This document shows, one piece after another, positions 44,401 through 53,127 of a stretch of DNA of 64,000 bases. The DNA is from Haloarcula amylolytica JCM 13557 (GTDB taxonomy: Archaea; Halobacteriota; Halobacteria; Halobacteriales; Haloarculaceae): contig NZ_AOLW01000008.1 of NCBI RefSeq assembly GCF_000336615.1, forward strand, positions 1 through 64,000. Direction: 5' to 3'. The notes below the pieces were generated by a model. That model made no database searches, was not told the DNA's origin, and saw nothing but the letters and a program-made list of their open reading frames with translations. Each line of letters opens with the position of its first letter. Position 1 is the stretch's first letter. A program made the translations under genes and the position numbers.

Positions 44401-44410
44401 GTGTATTTAG
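44401..44410 (+). promoter_or_regulatory. TATA-like box of the third Usp gene
   Basis: GTGTATTTAG, centred 27 bp before the ATG at 44433. Confidence 0.45.
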
Positions 44411-44432
44411 TCGCGGCTTCGATGCGTGGTGT

Positions 44433-44897
44433 ATGTTCGATACGGTGGTCATCGCCACGGACGGCTCCGGCAGCGCAGAGCGGGCCGTCGAAGCGGCGCT
44501 GGACCTGGCAGCGCGCTTCGACGCAACTGTCCACGGGCTGTACGTCGTCGACACCGGCGAGGTTGAGACGACTCCCGAAGAGGTTCGCGAGGCGCTGGAG
44601 CGCGCGCTGGCGACCACTGGCGGCCGCGCCCTCTCGTTCATTCTGGAGGCCGCCGACGCCGAGGCAGACGAGGAGCTCGTCACCGCTGTCCGGGAGGGCG
44701 ACCCGGCCGACGAAATTTGCATGTATGCGGCGGAACACGACGCCGATGTCATCGTCAGCGGGACCCGGGGCCGCCACGGCGAACATGGATTCCTGCTGGG
44801 AAGCGTCGCCGAGGAACTCGTCCGGGAGGCCCCGATGCCGGTGCTGACGGTCCGCCAGCTCGAAGGCGAACCCAACCCCGAGCGCGAGGACGTGTAA
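44433..44897 (+). CDS. Universal stress protein (canonical, ATP-binding type)
   Basis: 154 residues. Start FDTVVIATDGSGSAERAVEA, and the full nucleotide motif VSGTRGRHGEHGFLLGSVAE (G-x2-G-x9-G-S) near residue 110, followed by PMPVLTV. It is the most canonical of the three Usp genes here. It precedes the DHH gene by 43 bp on the same strand. Confidence 0.9.
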   Translation: MFDTVVIATDGSGSAERAVEAALDLAARFDATVHGLYVVDTGEVETTPEEVREALERALATTGGRALSFILEAADAEADEELVTAVREGDPADEICMYAAEHDADVIVSGTRGRHGEHGFLLGSVAEELVREAPMPVLTVRQLEGEPNPEREDV

Positions 44898-44940
44898 CGG
44901 AACCCGACGGCTTCTTGACGCCGCGCCCGCTTGCTGGGGC

Positions 44941-46032
44941 ATGGACGATTGGCTCATCGACGACGACCGTCTCTCTATCGGCCGCAAATCCGTACTCCCC
45001 GGAGAGGGGTTCTTTATCCCGGATTCCTACGAGGAAGAGCAAGCCGAAGCGGAAGCCGCCGAAACGCTGGACGACGCCGGCGTCATTGTTATCGCCGACC
45101 CGGACGCAGACGGACTGGCCTGTACAGCACTGATCCGCGAGGCCCACGGGGAAGGTGCGCTGCTGCCCGCCGGCCCGCACGAACTCACGGAAGCGCTCGA
45201 ATGGACCGCCGAGTACGCCGACCCCGACGCGACCGTCTTCATCTGTGACCTCTGTCCCGACCGCGAGTCCGACATCGCGCCCCTCGATTCGCTGGTCGAC
45301 ACCGTCGAACGGGTCGTCTGGTTCGACCACCACCAGTGGCCCGACGATCTCGCCGACGACGTCGACGCGGCCGGCGTCGAGCGCACCGTCGGGGACAGCG
45401 AGGAAGTGTGTACCGCCGACGTGGCGCTTTCGGAACTCGACTACGACTTCGACGAGCAGTGGGCCGATCTCGCCGCCGTCACCCGCGACCACGACCTCTG
45501 GATCCGCGACGACCCCCGAAGCGACGACCTCGCGGACCTGTCCTATTGGAGCGAACCCGAAGAGTACATCGAGGCGGTCCGCGACCACGGCCCCGACCTC
45601 TCTCCGGAGTTCCACGAGTTCCTCGACGAGAAGCGCGTCGAGAAGGAGGCGCTCATCGAGAAGGCCGTCGAGCGGGCCGAACTCCGCGATGTCGGCGAGT
45701 GGACGGTCGGCGTCACCTACGGCCGCTGCTCCCAGAACGAGGTCGCCGAGGCGCTCCGCGAGCAGGGCGCTGACGCCGCCGTCATCGTCAAGCCCGCCGG
45801 CTCCGCCTCGATTCGTGGGACAGATAACTTCGAGCGCGCCCACGAGGTCGCCCAGCAGGTCAACGGCGGCGGCCACCCGAAGGCGGCGGGCTGCAAGCCC
45901 GACATCTACGACGACATGATGGACTACGCCCACCACTGGACGACGCAAGGGGCCGTGGCGAAACAGGCTATCGTGGACGCGTTCCGACGGCTGCCTGAGG
46001 AAGAAGCGGAAGGCGTCGACACCGACCGATAG
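44941..46032 (+). CDS. DHH/DHHA1-family phosphoesterase (RecJ-like)
   Basis: 363 residues. DHH motifs in order: VIVIADPDADGLACTALIRE (about residue 50), FICDLCPD, WFDHHQWP (about 128) and TRDHDLWIRDDP (about 183). The DHHA1 domain has the GGGHPKAAGCK substrate loop (about 309). RecJ-like exonuclease, oligoribonuclease or c-di-nucleotide hydrolysis are all possible in the family. Haloarchaea carry several paralogues; which function this has cannot be told. Confidence 0.88.
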   Translation: MDDWLIDDDRLSIGRKSVLPGEGFFIPDSYEEEQAEAEAAETLDDAGVIVIADPDADGLACTALIREAHGEGALLPAGPHELTEALEWTAEYADPDATVFICDLCPDRESDIAPLDSLVDTVERVVWFDHHQWPDDLADDVDAAGVERTVGDSEEVCTADVALSELDYDFDEQWADLAAVTRDHDLWIRDDPRSDDLADLSYWSEPEEYIEAVRDHGPDLSPEFHEFLDEKRVEKEALIEKAVERAELRDVGEWTVGVTYGRCSQNEVAEALREQGADAAVIVKPAGSASIRGTDNFERAHEVAQQVNGGGHPKAAGCKPDIYDDMMDYAHHWTTQGAVAKQAIVDAFRRLPEEEAEGVDTDR

Positions 46033-46111
46033 GTGGACCCGCGAACGAACTGAACGGTATCTCGCCCCCTGACACAACGTTGATTTATCTCTCCGTCGTC
46101 ACTGCCGGGTG

Positions 46112-46549
46112 ATGCCCGAGTCCCTCCACACGCGAATCGCGCGCGAAACAGCTGTGCGACAGCGACTCGGAAGCGCCGTTGCCGTCGGCGTGACGCTGTA
46201 CGTCCTCGACGGCTCGGTACGGTACGCCGCGGTCGCGGCGGCGCTCGCCTTCTGTGTCTGGCTCGTCGCCGACGCCGCGCAGGCCGCTGTCGGCGACTAC
46301 GCCGATCACATGGTGTTCGGGCTCCTCGTGTTCGGCTTCGTGGCGTACACGGTGTCAGCCGCCGGCCTAACGTGGGTCGTCGTTCCCGGGACGCTTCTCG
46401 GCTGCTGGTTCCTCCTCGACGGTATCCAGCACCTCCGCCACGGCGTCACCCGCGACGAGGTCGGAATTTCGTATGCACACGACGGCAGTCCCGTCACGGG
46501 CCTGCCGAAGGCACTGCTCGTCAGACTTGCCGAACCGTTCCTGCTGTAG
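46112..46549 (+). CDS. Unknown membrane protein, 145 aa
   Basis: Three to four hydrophobic segments in residues 20-105 (AVAVGVTLYVLDGSVRYAAV; VFGLLVFGFVAYTVSAAGLT; VVVPGTLLGCWFLLDGIQHL). The C-terminal 40 residues are soluble, GVTRDEVGISYAHDGSPVTG. No recognised family. It starts 79 bp after the DHH gene and converges with the DUF5807 gene with 1 bp between stops. Confidence 0.65.
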   Translation: MPESLHTRIARETAVRQRLGSAVAVGVTLYVLDGSVRYAAVAAALAFCVWLVADAAQAAVGDYADHMVFGLLVFGFVAYTVSAAGLTWVVVPGTLLGCWFLLDGIQHLRHGVTRDEVGISYAHDGSPVTGLPKALLVRLAEPFLL

Positions 46550-46550
46550 G

Positions 46551-46982
46551 CTACTCCCCGACGACCCACTTGTCGCTGTACCGTTCTCCGCAGGCACACA
46601 CCGCGTAGGCGTGGACAACGTCGCCCTCGGCGTAGAGCCCGCCCACGTCCTCGTTCTGTTCCTCGGCGAAGGCGAAGACAAAGCGGGTGGTGTGGTCGCT
46701 CTCCGGTTCCTCCTCGGCGACCGGACAGACCGCGCTGGTCAGGTCGTCGCCGATGTCCCCCTCGGTACCCATCGCCTGCTGGGCCAGTCCCATCGGGTCG
46801 ATGCCCGTCGCCGACTGGAACGCGCTGCGGCCGTCGTCGCCCGGCAGGACGAGGACGTGGCCGTCCTCGACTTCGTCGGCGTACTCGGCCAGCGCGCCGG
46901 GGTTCGAGACGGCGTCCTCGTGGAGGAAGAACAGCACGTCTTCGGGCCGCTCGCCCGCCAGAAACTCCGTGTGTTTGGTCAT
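46551..46982 (-). CDS. DUF5807-like protein
   Basis: 143 residues, acidic. Start MTKHTEFLAGERPEDVLFFL; the C-terminus has a CACGERYSDKWVVGE end that with an earlier cysteine may form a metal site. I recall the pattern as DUF5807, a haloarchaeal family without known function. Single gene between convergent neighbours. Confidence 0.7.
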   Translation of the reverse strand: MTKHTEFLAGERPEDVLFFLHEDAVSNPGALAEYADEVEDGHVLVLPGDDGRSAFQSATGIDPMGLAQQAMGTEGDIGDDLTSAVCPVAEEEPESDHTTRFVFAFAEEQNEDVGGLYAEGDVVHAYAVCACGERYSDKWVVGE

Positions 46983-47031
46983 GCAGAGAGGGAGTCACTC
47001 GTCGGCCAAAAGTGCCGCGTTCCTCCCAGCC

Positions 47032-48480
47032 CTACAGCCAGCCCACTAGCGCCGCAACGAGGAGATACACCCACAGGAGGATGCCGGCACCGATGATACG
47101 GTTCACTGTCTTGGTGGTGGTGTCACGAGTCACAGCCCCTGCGGCCACGGCACCGAGTGCGACGGCCAGGCCGAGCCGGTGGAGCACGACGTTGAGTGGC
47201 AGGGTCGTGACAGCGAGGTACTGGTAGTCCAGCACGAACGCAGTTCCGGTGCCGGTCGCCGCCGCCGCGAAGCTCCGGACCGGGTCGAGGTTCCGGCCGG
47301 CGAGGTACGCCGCGCCGGGGAGACCAAAGGCGAGTACCGGGTACAGGAGCGCGGCGATGAACTTGGGGTCCGCCGCTGGAAACGCCCGTTCGAGCGCGAC
47401 ACCGCTGAACCGGACGCCGAGGTAGAGCCCGAGGAGGACGGCGAAAAGCAGCAGGTACGAGAGGCCGCGCACGAGACGGTCGACCGGTCCGGGACTGAGG
47501 CGGTCGCTGGACCGAAGCCACCGCGACAGTGGCGTGTCGGACAGCAGCGGTTGCGTGGTGTCGGCCCGCGAACGGTCCCGCCGTCGGTGGCGGCGTCGGA
47601 CTGCCGTGCCCAGCACCAGCCCAGTAATGCCAAGCGCCATCGGGCCGGGCCCACTGCCGCCGCTGTCTCCCACGAGGTCGACGATTGTCGCCCAGCCGTC
47701 GGAGCCGGACCCGCCGCCGTTATCGAGGTAGAGCCGCCAGACACCGTCGGCGAACGGCTCGCCCATGAACTGGGCTTCTACCCGGTTCTGGGCCGCTTCG
47801 GTGCCGTGGACTGTATGCCGGAGCCGGAACCAGTCCCAGTGCTCGCTGTGAGCCTGGATAGCGACCCAGTTGTCCGACTCGTAGGGCGACTCGTACAGCC
47901 GGATGTGGTGGCGTGCTCCTAGGTACGTCCCGTCGTGGAGCTGGTCGGTCTCCTCGATCCAGGCCCCGGCCGCTTCTCTGCCCAGCGGACCGGTGTACGA
48001 AACCGCACGGTACGGCCGTCGGGTTACCTCGTCGGCCCGGTCCTCGGTGAGCGTCCGGTCGTGGACGTAAAGGTAGCGGGTCGACCCCGTCGCTGCGCTC
48101 CATTCGACGAGCGTGCCGTTGGTGGCGTTGCCCTCCGTTATCGGTCCTTCGCCGGCGTCGATGTCCTGCTCGTCGGCCCCTGTCTTGTTCCAGCCCGGGT
48201 CCCGACCGCGGGTCAGATAGTCACGGATAGTCGCCGTGTCGCCGTACACGACGACGTTTATCGCCAGCGTCCGGCCCGAGGCTGACCGCGACCGACTAGT
48301 GTAGGGCCAGAACACGTTCTCGCCGGGTTTGGGTTCGACCAGTTTCGTCGGCGCCTGCCCGCGCTCGGCCGTCGCTCCCGGTGATCCCGGCTCGACCATC
48401 GTCGCCGCGCCGGCGAGCAGCACCACGAGAATCGCGGCGACCAGCGTCACCTTCGGCGAGAGCGGCCACGAGTACGCCAC
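47032..48480 (-). CDS. Membrane protein with extracytoplasmic LssY-like domain
   Basis: 482 residues if the GTG at 48480 is used; a TTG at 48495 would add five. TM1 (KVTLVAAILVVLLAGAATMV) is followed by an outside domain of about 250 residues with YLYVHDRTL, GTYLGARHHIRLYESP and EHWDWFRLRHTVHG. The RHHIRL and W-RLRH pattern reminds me of the LssY C-terminal domain; this is a weak match by eye. About five TM helices form the C-terminus. Divergent from the dCTP deaminase-like gene. Confidence 0.7.
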   Translation of the reverse strand: MAYSWPLSPKVTLVAAILVVLLAGAATMVEPGSPGATAERGQAPTKLVEPKPGENVFWPYTSRSRSASGRTLAINVVVYGDTATIRDYLTRGRDPGWNKTGADEQDIDAGEGPITEGNATNGTLVEWSAATGSTRYLYVHDRTLTEDRADEVTRRPYRAVSYTGPLGREAAGAWIEETDQLHDGTYLGARHHIRLYESPYESDNWVAIQAHSEHWDWFRLRHTVHGTEAAQNRVEAQFMGEPFADGVWRLYLDNGGGSGSDGWATIVDLVGDSGGSGPGPMALGITGLVLGTAVRRRHRRRDRSRADTTQPLLSDTPLSRWLRSSDRLSPGPVDRLVRGLSYLLLFAVLLGLYLGVRFSGVALERAFPAADPKFIAALLYPVLAFGLPGAAYLAGRNLDPVRSFAAAATGTGTAFVLDYQYLAVTTLPLNVVLHRLGLAVALGAVAAGAVTRDTTTKTVNRIIGAGILLWVYLLVAALVGWL

Positions 48481-48566
48481 AGCCGTGCTTTGCAACCGAG
48501 TCCAATACGCGTTGTGCCGCCGCTTCCGGCCCCACTTTTACGCGTACTCGCCTGATACAGTCGCAC

Positions 48567-48989
48567 ATGACCGACTTCGGCGAGTACGTCACGGATATCG
48601 TTCACGAACCGACTCAGACCGACAGCCCGGGGTTCGACCTCACCGTCGCCGAGGTGTACGAGGTCGTCGAGCCGGGGCGGATCGACTTCGGCGGCGGCGA
48701 ACTCGACGCGGCCGGCGTCACACCCCATTCGAGCGAGAAGCGGGACCCGGACGACGACTACGAGTGGTGGACGCTGCGGGGCGGCCAGTACCTCATCGAG
48801 TACAACGAATCACTGACTGGCGAGGCGACGGTGACCCTCCAGTCGCGGACGGAACTGCTTGAACGCGGCGCGACGCATCCGACACTACACGTCGACGCGC
48901 TCCCGCGCGTGCCGCTATCGGTCGGCGGCGCGGGGCTGCAGCTCAAAGAGAATGCCAGAGTCAGTACGATTGTCGCGGCCGAGGAGTAA
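48567..48989 (+). CDS. dCTP deaminase/dUTPase-like protein, short
   Basis: 140 residues. Landmarks of the dCTP deaminase/dUTPase fold: SPGFDLTVAEVYEVVEPGRI at the start, GGQYLIEYNESLTG, the active-site LQSRTELLERGATHPTLHVD (R-S-S-x-x-R-x-G pattern as QSRTELLERG) and LKENARVSTIV. Full archaeal dCTP deaminases have about 200 residues, so this is a reduced, possibly divergent form. It should act in deoxynucleotide metabolism. Confidence 0.78.
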   Translation: MTDFGEYVTDIVHEPTQTDSPGFDLTVAEVYEVVEPGRIDFGGGELDAAGVTPHSSEKRDPDDDYEWWTLRGGQYLIEYNESLTGEATVTLQSRTELLERGATHPTLHVDALPRVPLSVGGAGLQLKENARVSTIVAAEE

Positions 48990-48997
48990 ACAGGTAG

Positions 48998-49091
48998 ACA
49001 ATCCGTCTCATACGGATTGTTGTAGCGATTTACCGGTATGTGTCGACCCCGTGATCGGCACTATCCGGAAATAATCTACAACAATCCGTAT
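48998..49091. repeat. 16-bp inverted repeat with nested hairpin between convergent genes
   Basis: ATACGGATTGTTGTAG (49010-49025) and its exact reverse complement CTACAACAATCCGTAT (49076-49091) flank 50 bp. A further arm ACAATCCGT at 48998-49006 also pairs with ACGGATTGT (49012-49020). The block fills the space between the dCTP deaminase-like stop and the CheF stop, and its last base is the first base of the CheF stop triplet. It could be a bidirectional terminator or a small mobile element remnant. Confidence 0.75.
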
Positions 49092-49969
49092 CAGGCGTTG
49101 ACGTCTTCGAGGTGGCGGCTGGCGACGACCTTACCCGTCGGCGTGAGCGCCGGCCCGTCGGCCCCGTCCTGTACGAGCCCGTCAGCGGAGAGGTCCTGAA
49201 GAATCATCGATACCTGTGAGGAGTCCTTGCCGAGAATGCTCGCCAGCGGCATCCCGTCCATGTCGCCGGTCGAGTACATGGCGACCAGCACCTCCTTCTT
49301 GTCCTTGGTGAGCTCGACGTCTTTGAGCTCTTCCATGAGCTCGGCGTACTCGCGGCGGAGATAGCGCCCGAGGATGGACATCTTACGATTTGAGGCCATC
49401 GCGGCCAGCGTCGTCATGGCCGTTCCGTCTTTCATGTGCCGGACTGTCAGTACCGGCCGGCCCGTGCCGTTGATCTCCCGCGTGTTCCGGTCGAAGTCCG
49501 ACACCGTTTTGAGATCGACGTTGAACGACCCGTCTTTGCGTCGGAACTCGACGTTCCCGGGTGTGAGAAAGAGCTTCGCGGTCTTGAACGACTCGTCGGT
49601 GACCCGGCCACCGACGCGGGCGCGCTCTTTGACCGTCGTTTCGGTGCCGTTGATGACAGCCTTGAACAGCACCGTGCCGAACTTCTCGATTTTCTCGTCA
49701 CCGGCCTCGATGGCTGCGACGAGTCGCTTTCCCTTGCGTTCGAAGGCGATCGTCACCGTCGAGTCGAAGAAATCGCCCAGGTCGGGCGGGACCTGTCCGA
49801 TGGCGATGTCGAAAATCGAGTCCAGCGGGATCGTCAGCTTGTCGTCCTCGCTCGCGGCCAGTACCAGCCGCTTTTGCGAGAGGACGATCCGACCCCTGAT
49901 GGGGTCGCCCCGACCGGCCACTTCGGAGTTGAATTTGCCGACGAAATCCGCGATCACTGATTCCGACAT
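49091..49969 (-). CDS. cheF: Archaeal chemotaxis protein CheF (first copy)
   Basis: 292 residues. It connects the bacterial-type Che system to the archaellum by binding CheY, as shown for Halobacterium CheF. Features: PH-like beta domain at the N-terminus (IRGRIVLSQKRLVLAASEDD), a second similar domain (RKDGSFNVDLKTVSDFDRNT), then a C-terminal winged helix (TKDKKEVLVAMYSTGDMDGM; LGKDSSQVSMILQDLSADGL). A paralogue lies at 50966-51829, separated by S6e and a small gene. Confidence 0.88.
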   Translation of the reverse strand: MSESVIADFVGKFNSEVAGRGDPIRGRIVLSQKRLVLAASEDDKLTIPLDSIFDIAIGQVPPDLGDFFDSTVTIAFERKGKRLVAAIEAGDEKIEKFGTVLFKAVINGTETTVKERARVGGRVTDESFKTAKLFLTPGNVEFRRKDGSFNVDLKTVSDFDRNTREINGTGRPVLTVRHMKDGTAMTTLAAMASNRKMSILGRYLRREYAELMEELKDVELTKDKKEVLVAMYSTGDMDGMPLASILGKDSSQVSMILQDLSADGLVQDGADGPALTPTGKVVASRHLEDVNA

Positions 49970-50069
49970 TCGTCCGTTACCCGATGTACATCAGCACTGA
50001 TATTGAGCGTTTCGCGCGAGTATCAGCAGCAAAAATCGGCTTCATTCGGGAGAACGGGGGCCAACGGCG

Positions 50070-50498
50070 TCAGTTGTCGAGGTTTCGAGCAATATCTGAC
50101 AGCGAGGCGTCCGGCCCGCCGGTCGCCGTATAGACGACGCGCTTGCCCGGCGTTCGGAGGCCGTACTCGGTTCCGTCGGTTACCACGTCGAGATGTGCTG
50201 ACCCGCCGAGCGAGACTTCGCTGTCGGCGACCCACTCCGCGAGGCGGTTCGTCCCGTCCCGTTCACGGGCCAGTCGGCGGTTGTCGGCGACGTGTGAGAG
50301 CACCGGTTCGCCGTCGAGATTCGTCTCGACGACGGCGTGGTACCGGTCGCCGTCCAGCGCGAGGCGGACGGTGTCGCCGTCGTCGAAATCGAGTTCGTCC
50401 GGGAGCACGACCCGCGGTCGGTCGGTTCGGCCGACCGACTCGACGGGAACGCGATGCGTCTCGACGGTTTCGTGGTCACTGGGAACGCGGTCCGGCAC
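50070..50498 (-). CDS. Haloarchaeal small protein downstream of S6e (DUF7112-like)
   Basis: 142 residues starting at GTG, 4 bp after the S6e stop, so probably co-transcribed. It has an AbrB/beta-barrel-like start (RPRVVLPDELDFDDGDTVRL) and ends GGPDASLSDIARNLDN. I recall DUF7112 as the label. Unknown function; proximity to S6e may point to a translation role. Confidence 0.68.
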   Translation of the reverse strand: MPDRVPSDHETVETHRVPVESVGRTDRPRVVLPDELDFDDGDTVRLALDGDRYHAVVETNLDGEPVLSHVADNRRLARERDGTNRLAEWVADSEVSLGGSAHLDVVTDGTEYGLRTPGKRVVYTATGGPDASLSDIARNLDN

Positions 50499-50502
50499 TG
50501 AC

Positions 50503-50892
50503 TTACTCGTCGTCGTCGCCGAGGAGTTCGGCCACGTCGTCGCTGCCGCGGGCCGTGATCTTCGCGTTGATCTGGCGCGTGTCGTCGCTGACCTCGCGGC
50601 CGCGGACGGTGATGCGCTTGCGCTCGCCGTCGGTGGTCGGCTTGAAGCCGACGCCGCCGTCGGACATGATCTCCTTTGTCGTGACGCCGCGAACGTCGGG
50701 TCGCATCGGTCGGCCCGAGGTGTCCGAGCCGCCGGTCAGTTCGAGCGTGTAGCCATCGAGGCCGACAGCGCCGCCGTCGACCTCGTCGCCGAGCTCGCGG
50801 CCGATGAAGCGGTTTGCGTCCTGTCCGTCGACGTCGATCTGGTAGGTGTGGCCGTCCTCCGGATCGGAGACGGCGACCGTGAATTCTGCCAT
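50503..50892 (-). CDS. rps6e: 30S ribosomal protein S6e
   Basis: 129 residues, the usual archaeal size (eukaryotic S6 is about twice as long). Start [20 protein letters not shown], the conserved [30 protein letters not shown] and [20 protein letters not shown]. It is an archaeal/eukaryal ribosomal protein of the small subunit. Its position between two cheF genes is unusual and puts a housekeeping gene inside a chemotaxis cluster. Confidence 0.95.
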   Translation of the reverse strand: MAEFTVAVSDPEDGHTYQIDVDGQDANRFIGRELGDEVDGGAVGLDGYTLELTGGSDTSGRPMRPDVRGVTTKEIMSDGGVGFKPTTDGERKRITVRGREVSDDTRQINAKITARGSDDVAELLGDDDE

Positions 50893-50965
50893 ACCTGTTC
50901 TCAATCAACCGCGCTTCAAAAACGCGTCGAACCGTCCGTCCCGGTCGCACCGTCACACGTCTCGG

Positions 50966-51829
50966 TTACTGGTCGGCCATCGCGTCACTCGCGATCGAGC
51001 GGCCGCGGGCCTCAAGCTGGACCTCCCGGCGTGTCCGGACCGGTTCGAGGATGTCAGCCTCCATCAACCGGTCGTACACGTCTTCGACTTCCTCGATCTC
51101 CATGTCGACGAAGTCAGGAATCTTGAACGGCGAAATGCCGGAGTACAGCGCCATCAGCACCTGTGTCTCTTTGTCGGAGAGGTCCACGTCGTCGGCGATG
51201 TTACGCTGCTCGCCCTGCCGGACGAGCCCCTCGATGAGCGAGACGTGTCGGGGCGTCCCCGAGATGTGGGTCTCGACGCTGGTCCCCTCAATGGTGTGTT
51301 CGATCTCCAACAGCGGTCGCTCGTCGCCGCGAATCGTCTTTTCCTTGCTCTCGACGGTGCCCACGTCGTCGATGTCCAGTTCGACGAACGTGCCGCTGGC
51401 GATGGCCAGATTGATGCAGTCGCCGTCGAGTTTGAGTCGCCCCTTCTCCCAGCCGCCGTCCTGGACGACACCACCTTTGACTGCGGGATGATTGATGAGG
51501 ACAACGGTCTGGTCAAGCAGCGTGCTGTAGAGTTTCTCCTGGAACTCATCGGCCTTTTTCGCCGAGATGAGAGTCACGTTCCGGCCGGCCTGCACCTTGA
51601 CGTAGCTGTCCACCTGTGCGAGGGGCTGGTTCATCTGGCTGGCCGTGACGCTGCTGACTTTCGACAGCGGGATGGTCCGCTTGCCGTCGTTGGTCGCGAG
51701 GACGAGGCGCTTGTTCGAGAGGAGGACCCGACCGGGTAGCCACTCGATGTCGTTTCGCTTGCGCCCGTCCGAGACGACCTGGACGAACTTCCCCTTCGTA
51801 TCGACCAGTGCGTGTTCTCCGTCGCTCAT
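50966..51829 (-). CDS. cheF: Archaeal chemotaxis protein CheF (second copy)
   Basis: 287 residues with the same plan as the other CheF: N-terminal PH-like domain (WLPGRVLLSNKRLVLATNDG), a middle domain (GRLKLDGDCINLAIASGTFV), then a winged helix (LSDKETQVLMALYSGISPFK). It is the last gene of the cheB-cheA-cheR-HEAT run, 59 bp after the HEAT gene. Halobacterium also has two CheF-like proteins. Confidence 0.85.
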   Translation of the reverse strand: MSDGEHALVDTKGKFVQVVSDGRKRNDIEWLPGRVLLSNKRLVLATNDGKRTIPLSKVSSVTASQMNQPLAQVDSYVKVQAGRNVTLISAKKADEFQEKLYSTLLDQTVVLINHPAVKGGVVQDGGWEKGRLKLDGDCINLAIASGTFVELDIDDVGTVESKEKTIRGDERPLLEIEHTIEGTSVETHISGTPRHVSLIEGLVRQGEQRNIADDVDLSDKETQVLMALYSGISPFKIPDFVDMEIEEVEDVYDRLMEADILEPVRTRREVQLEARGRSIASDAMADQ

Positions 51830-51888
51830 CGGTTAGCCAGCTATCGTTCCCGTGTACGCTCTGCCACGTCTTAATCCACTCGGACGAT

Positions 51889-53121
51889 TCATCCGCGGCC
51901 ACCGAGCTTCGAGATGGCCGAGAACGCCTTCTTCCGGATCACGTCGTGTTCGGTCTCGTCGATGAGTTTGTCAAGCGTCTTCCGGGACCGCTCGCCCCCG
52001 ACCTTCCCGAGCGTGAAGATAGCCTGTCCCCGGATCTCGGGGTCGACGTCGTCGTCCTGCACGATTTTGAGCAGCCGCCGCTCCACCATGTTGTCGTCGT
52101 CGCCGAGTTCGGCGAGACTGGTCGCGGCGAACTGCCGGAGCATCTGGTCGTCCTCGCCGAGCGCGTCGACGAGCGATTCGATGACTCGGTCCCGCTCCTC
52201 CTGGCTGGTGACCCGGCCGAGCATCCAGGCGGTGTTGCGCCGCTGGGCCGCTTGCGTACTCTCTTCGAGAATCTCGACCAGCGGCACGACGACGCTGCGG
52301 TCGTCTGTGTTCGAGAGCTTCTCGACGACGGTGTCCCGTATCTGGTGGCTCTGGTCGGTCGGGACGTTCGACAGGAGTTCGATGAGCGAGTAGACGGCTG
52401 TCCGGCGGACGGCGGCCGACTCGTCCGAGAGAGCTTCGATGAGATAGTCGACGGGCCGGTCGTTGCCGAAGTTCCCGAACCCGCCGACGGCGATGCGCCG
52501 GACCCGCTCGTCATCGTCCTCGTACAGCGGGAGCAGCGCCTGCAACGCCTGCCGGTTCCCGATGTTTCCCAGCGCGTCCGCCCCCTCGCGCCTGACGGCG
52601 GCTTTCGGGTCCGTCAGCACGTTTTCGAGGGGGGTCGTCGCCCGCGAGTCGCCGATCTTCCCGGCCGACCGGGCCGCCCGCGCTCGTACTCGCGGGTCTG
52701 GGTCCTCGAAGCGCTCTGCCAGCTTCGGAACCGCGTCGGCTTGATCGAGGTTCCCGAGGCCGTTGGCCGCTGCCATCCGGAGTTCCGGCACATCGGCGTC
52801 GAGTACCTGCATGTACGCCTTCGCCTTCACCCAGTCTGCGGCGTCGTCTTCGAGGTCGACGCCGGCCATACTCCCGATGAGTTGCGTGATCGCGTCGTCG
52901 CCGAGTTCGTCCAGCGAGTCGATGGCCGCGCCGGTGATCGCGTCGCTGTCGCTCTGGGCCGCGTCTACGAGCGCGTTGACCACGTCGCGCCGGTCGTCGT
53001 GGTCGTCGAAGTTCCCCAGTAGCTCCGCGGCGCGGGTCTTGACCCGCTCGTTGTCGCTCTCTCTGAGGAGGCGGATGAGTTCCTGTGCCTTGCCGTCCCG
53101 TTCCAGTTCGTAGAGGCTCAT
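51889..53121 (-). CDS. HEAT-repeat protein of the archaeal chemotaxis system (OE2401F-like)
   Basis: 410 residues made almost wholly of about 10-12 HEAT/PBS-lyase-type repeats of about 31-36 residues, for example VRRTAVYSLIELLSNVPTDQ and VRRIAVGGFGNFGNDRPVDY. No catalytic motif. In Halobacterium a HEAT-like protein (OE2401F) binds CheF and archaellum accessory proteins and is needed for taxis; this gene's position after cheR fits that role. It starts 6 bp after the cheR stop. Confidence 0.85.
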   Translation of the reverse strand: MSLYELERDGKAQELIRLLRESDNERVKTRAAELLGNFDDHDDRRDVVNALVDAAQSDSDAITGAAIDSLDELGDDAITQLIGSMAGVDLEDDAADWVKAKAYMQVLDADVPELRMAAANGLGNLDQADAVPKLAERFEDPDPRVRARAARSAGKIGDSRATTPLENVLTDPKAAVRREGADALGNIGNRQALQALLPLYEDDDERVRRIAVGGFGNFGNDRPVDYLIEALSDESAAVRRTAVYSLIELLSNVPTDQSHQIRDTVVEKLSNTDDRSVVVPLVEILEESTQAAQRRNTAWMLGRVTSQEERDRVIESLVDALGEDDQMLRQFAATSLAELGDDDNMVERRLLKIVQDDDVDPEIRGQAIFTLGKVGGERSRKTLDKLIDETEHDVIRKKAFSAISKLGGRG

Positions 53122-53127
53122 TGGTCG

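Noticed and set aside
51808..53022. 404-codon plus-strand frame opposite the HEAT-repeat and CheF genes
   Set aside because: It spans two real genes and their gap on the other strand, and shows no motif.
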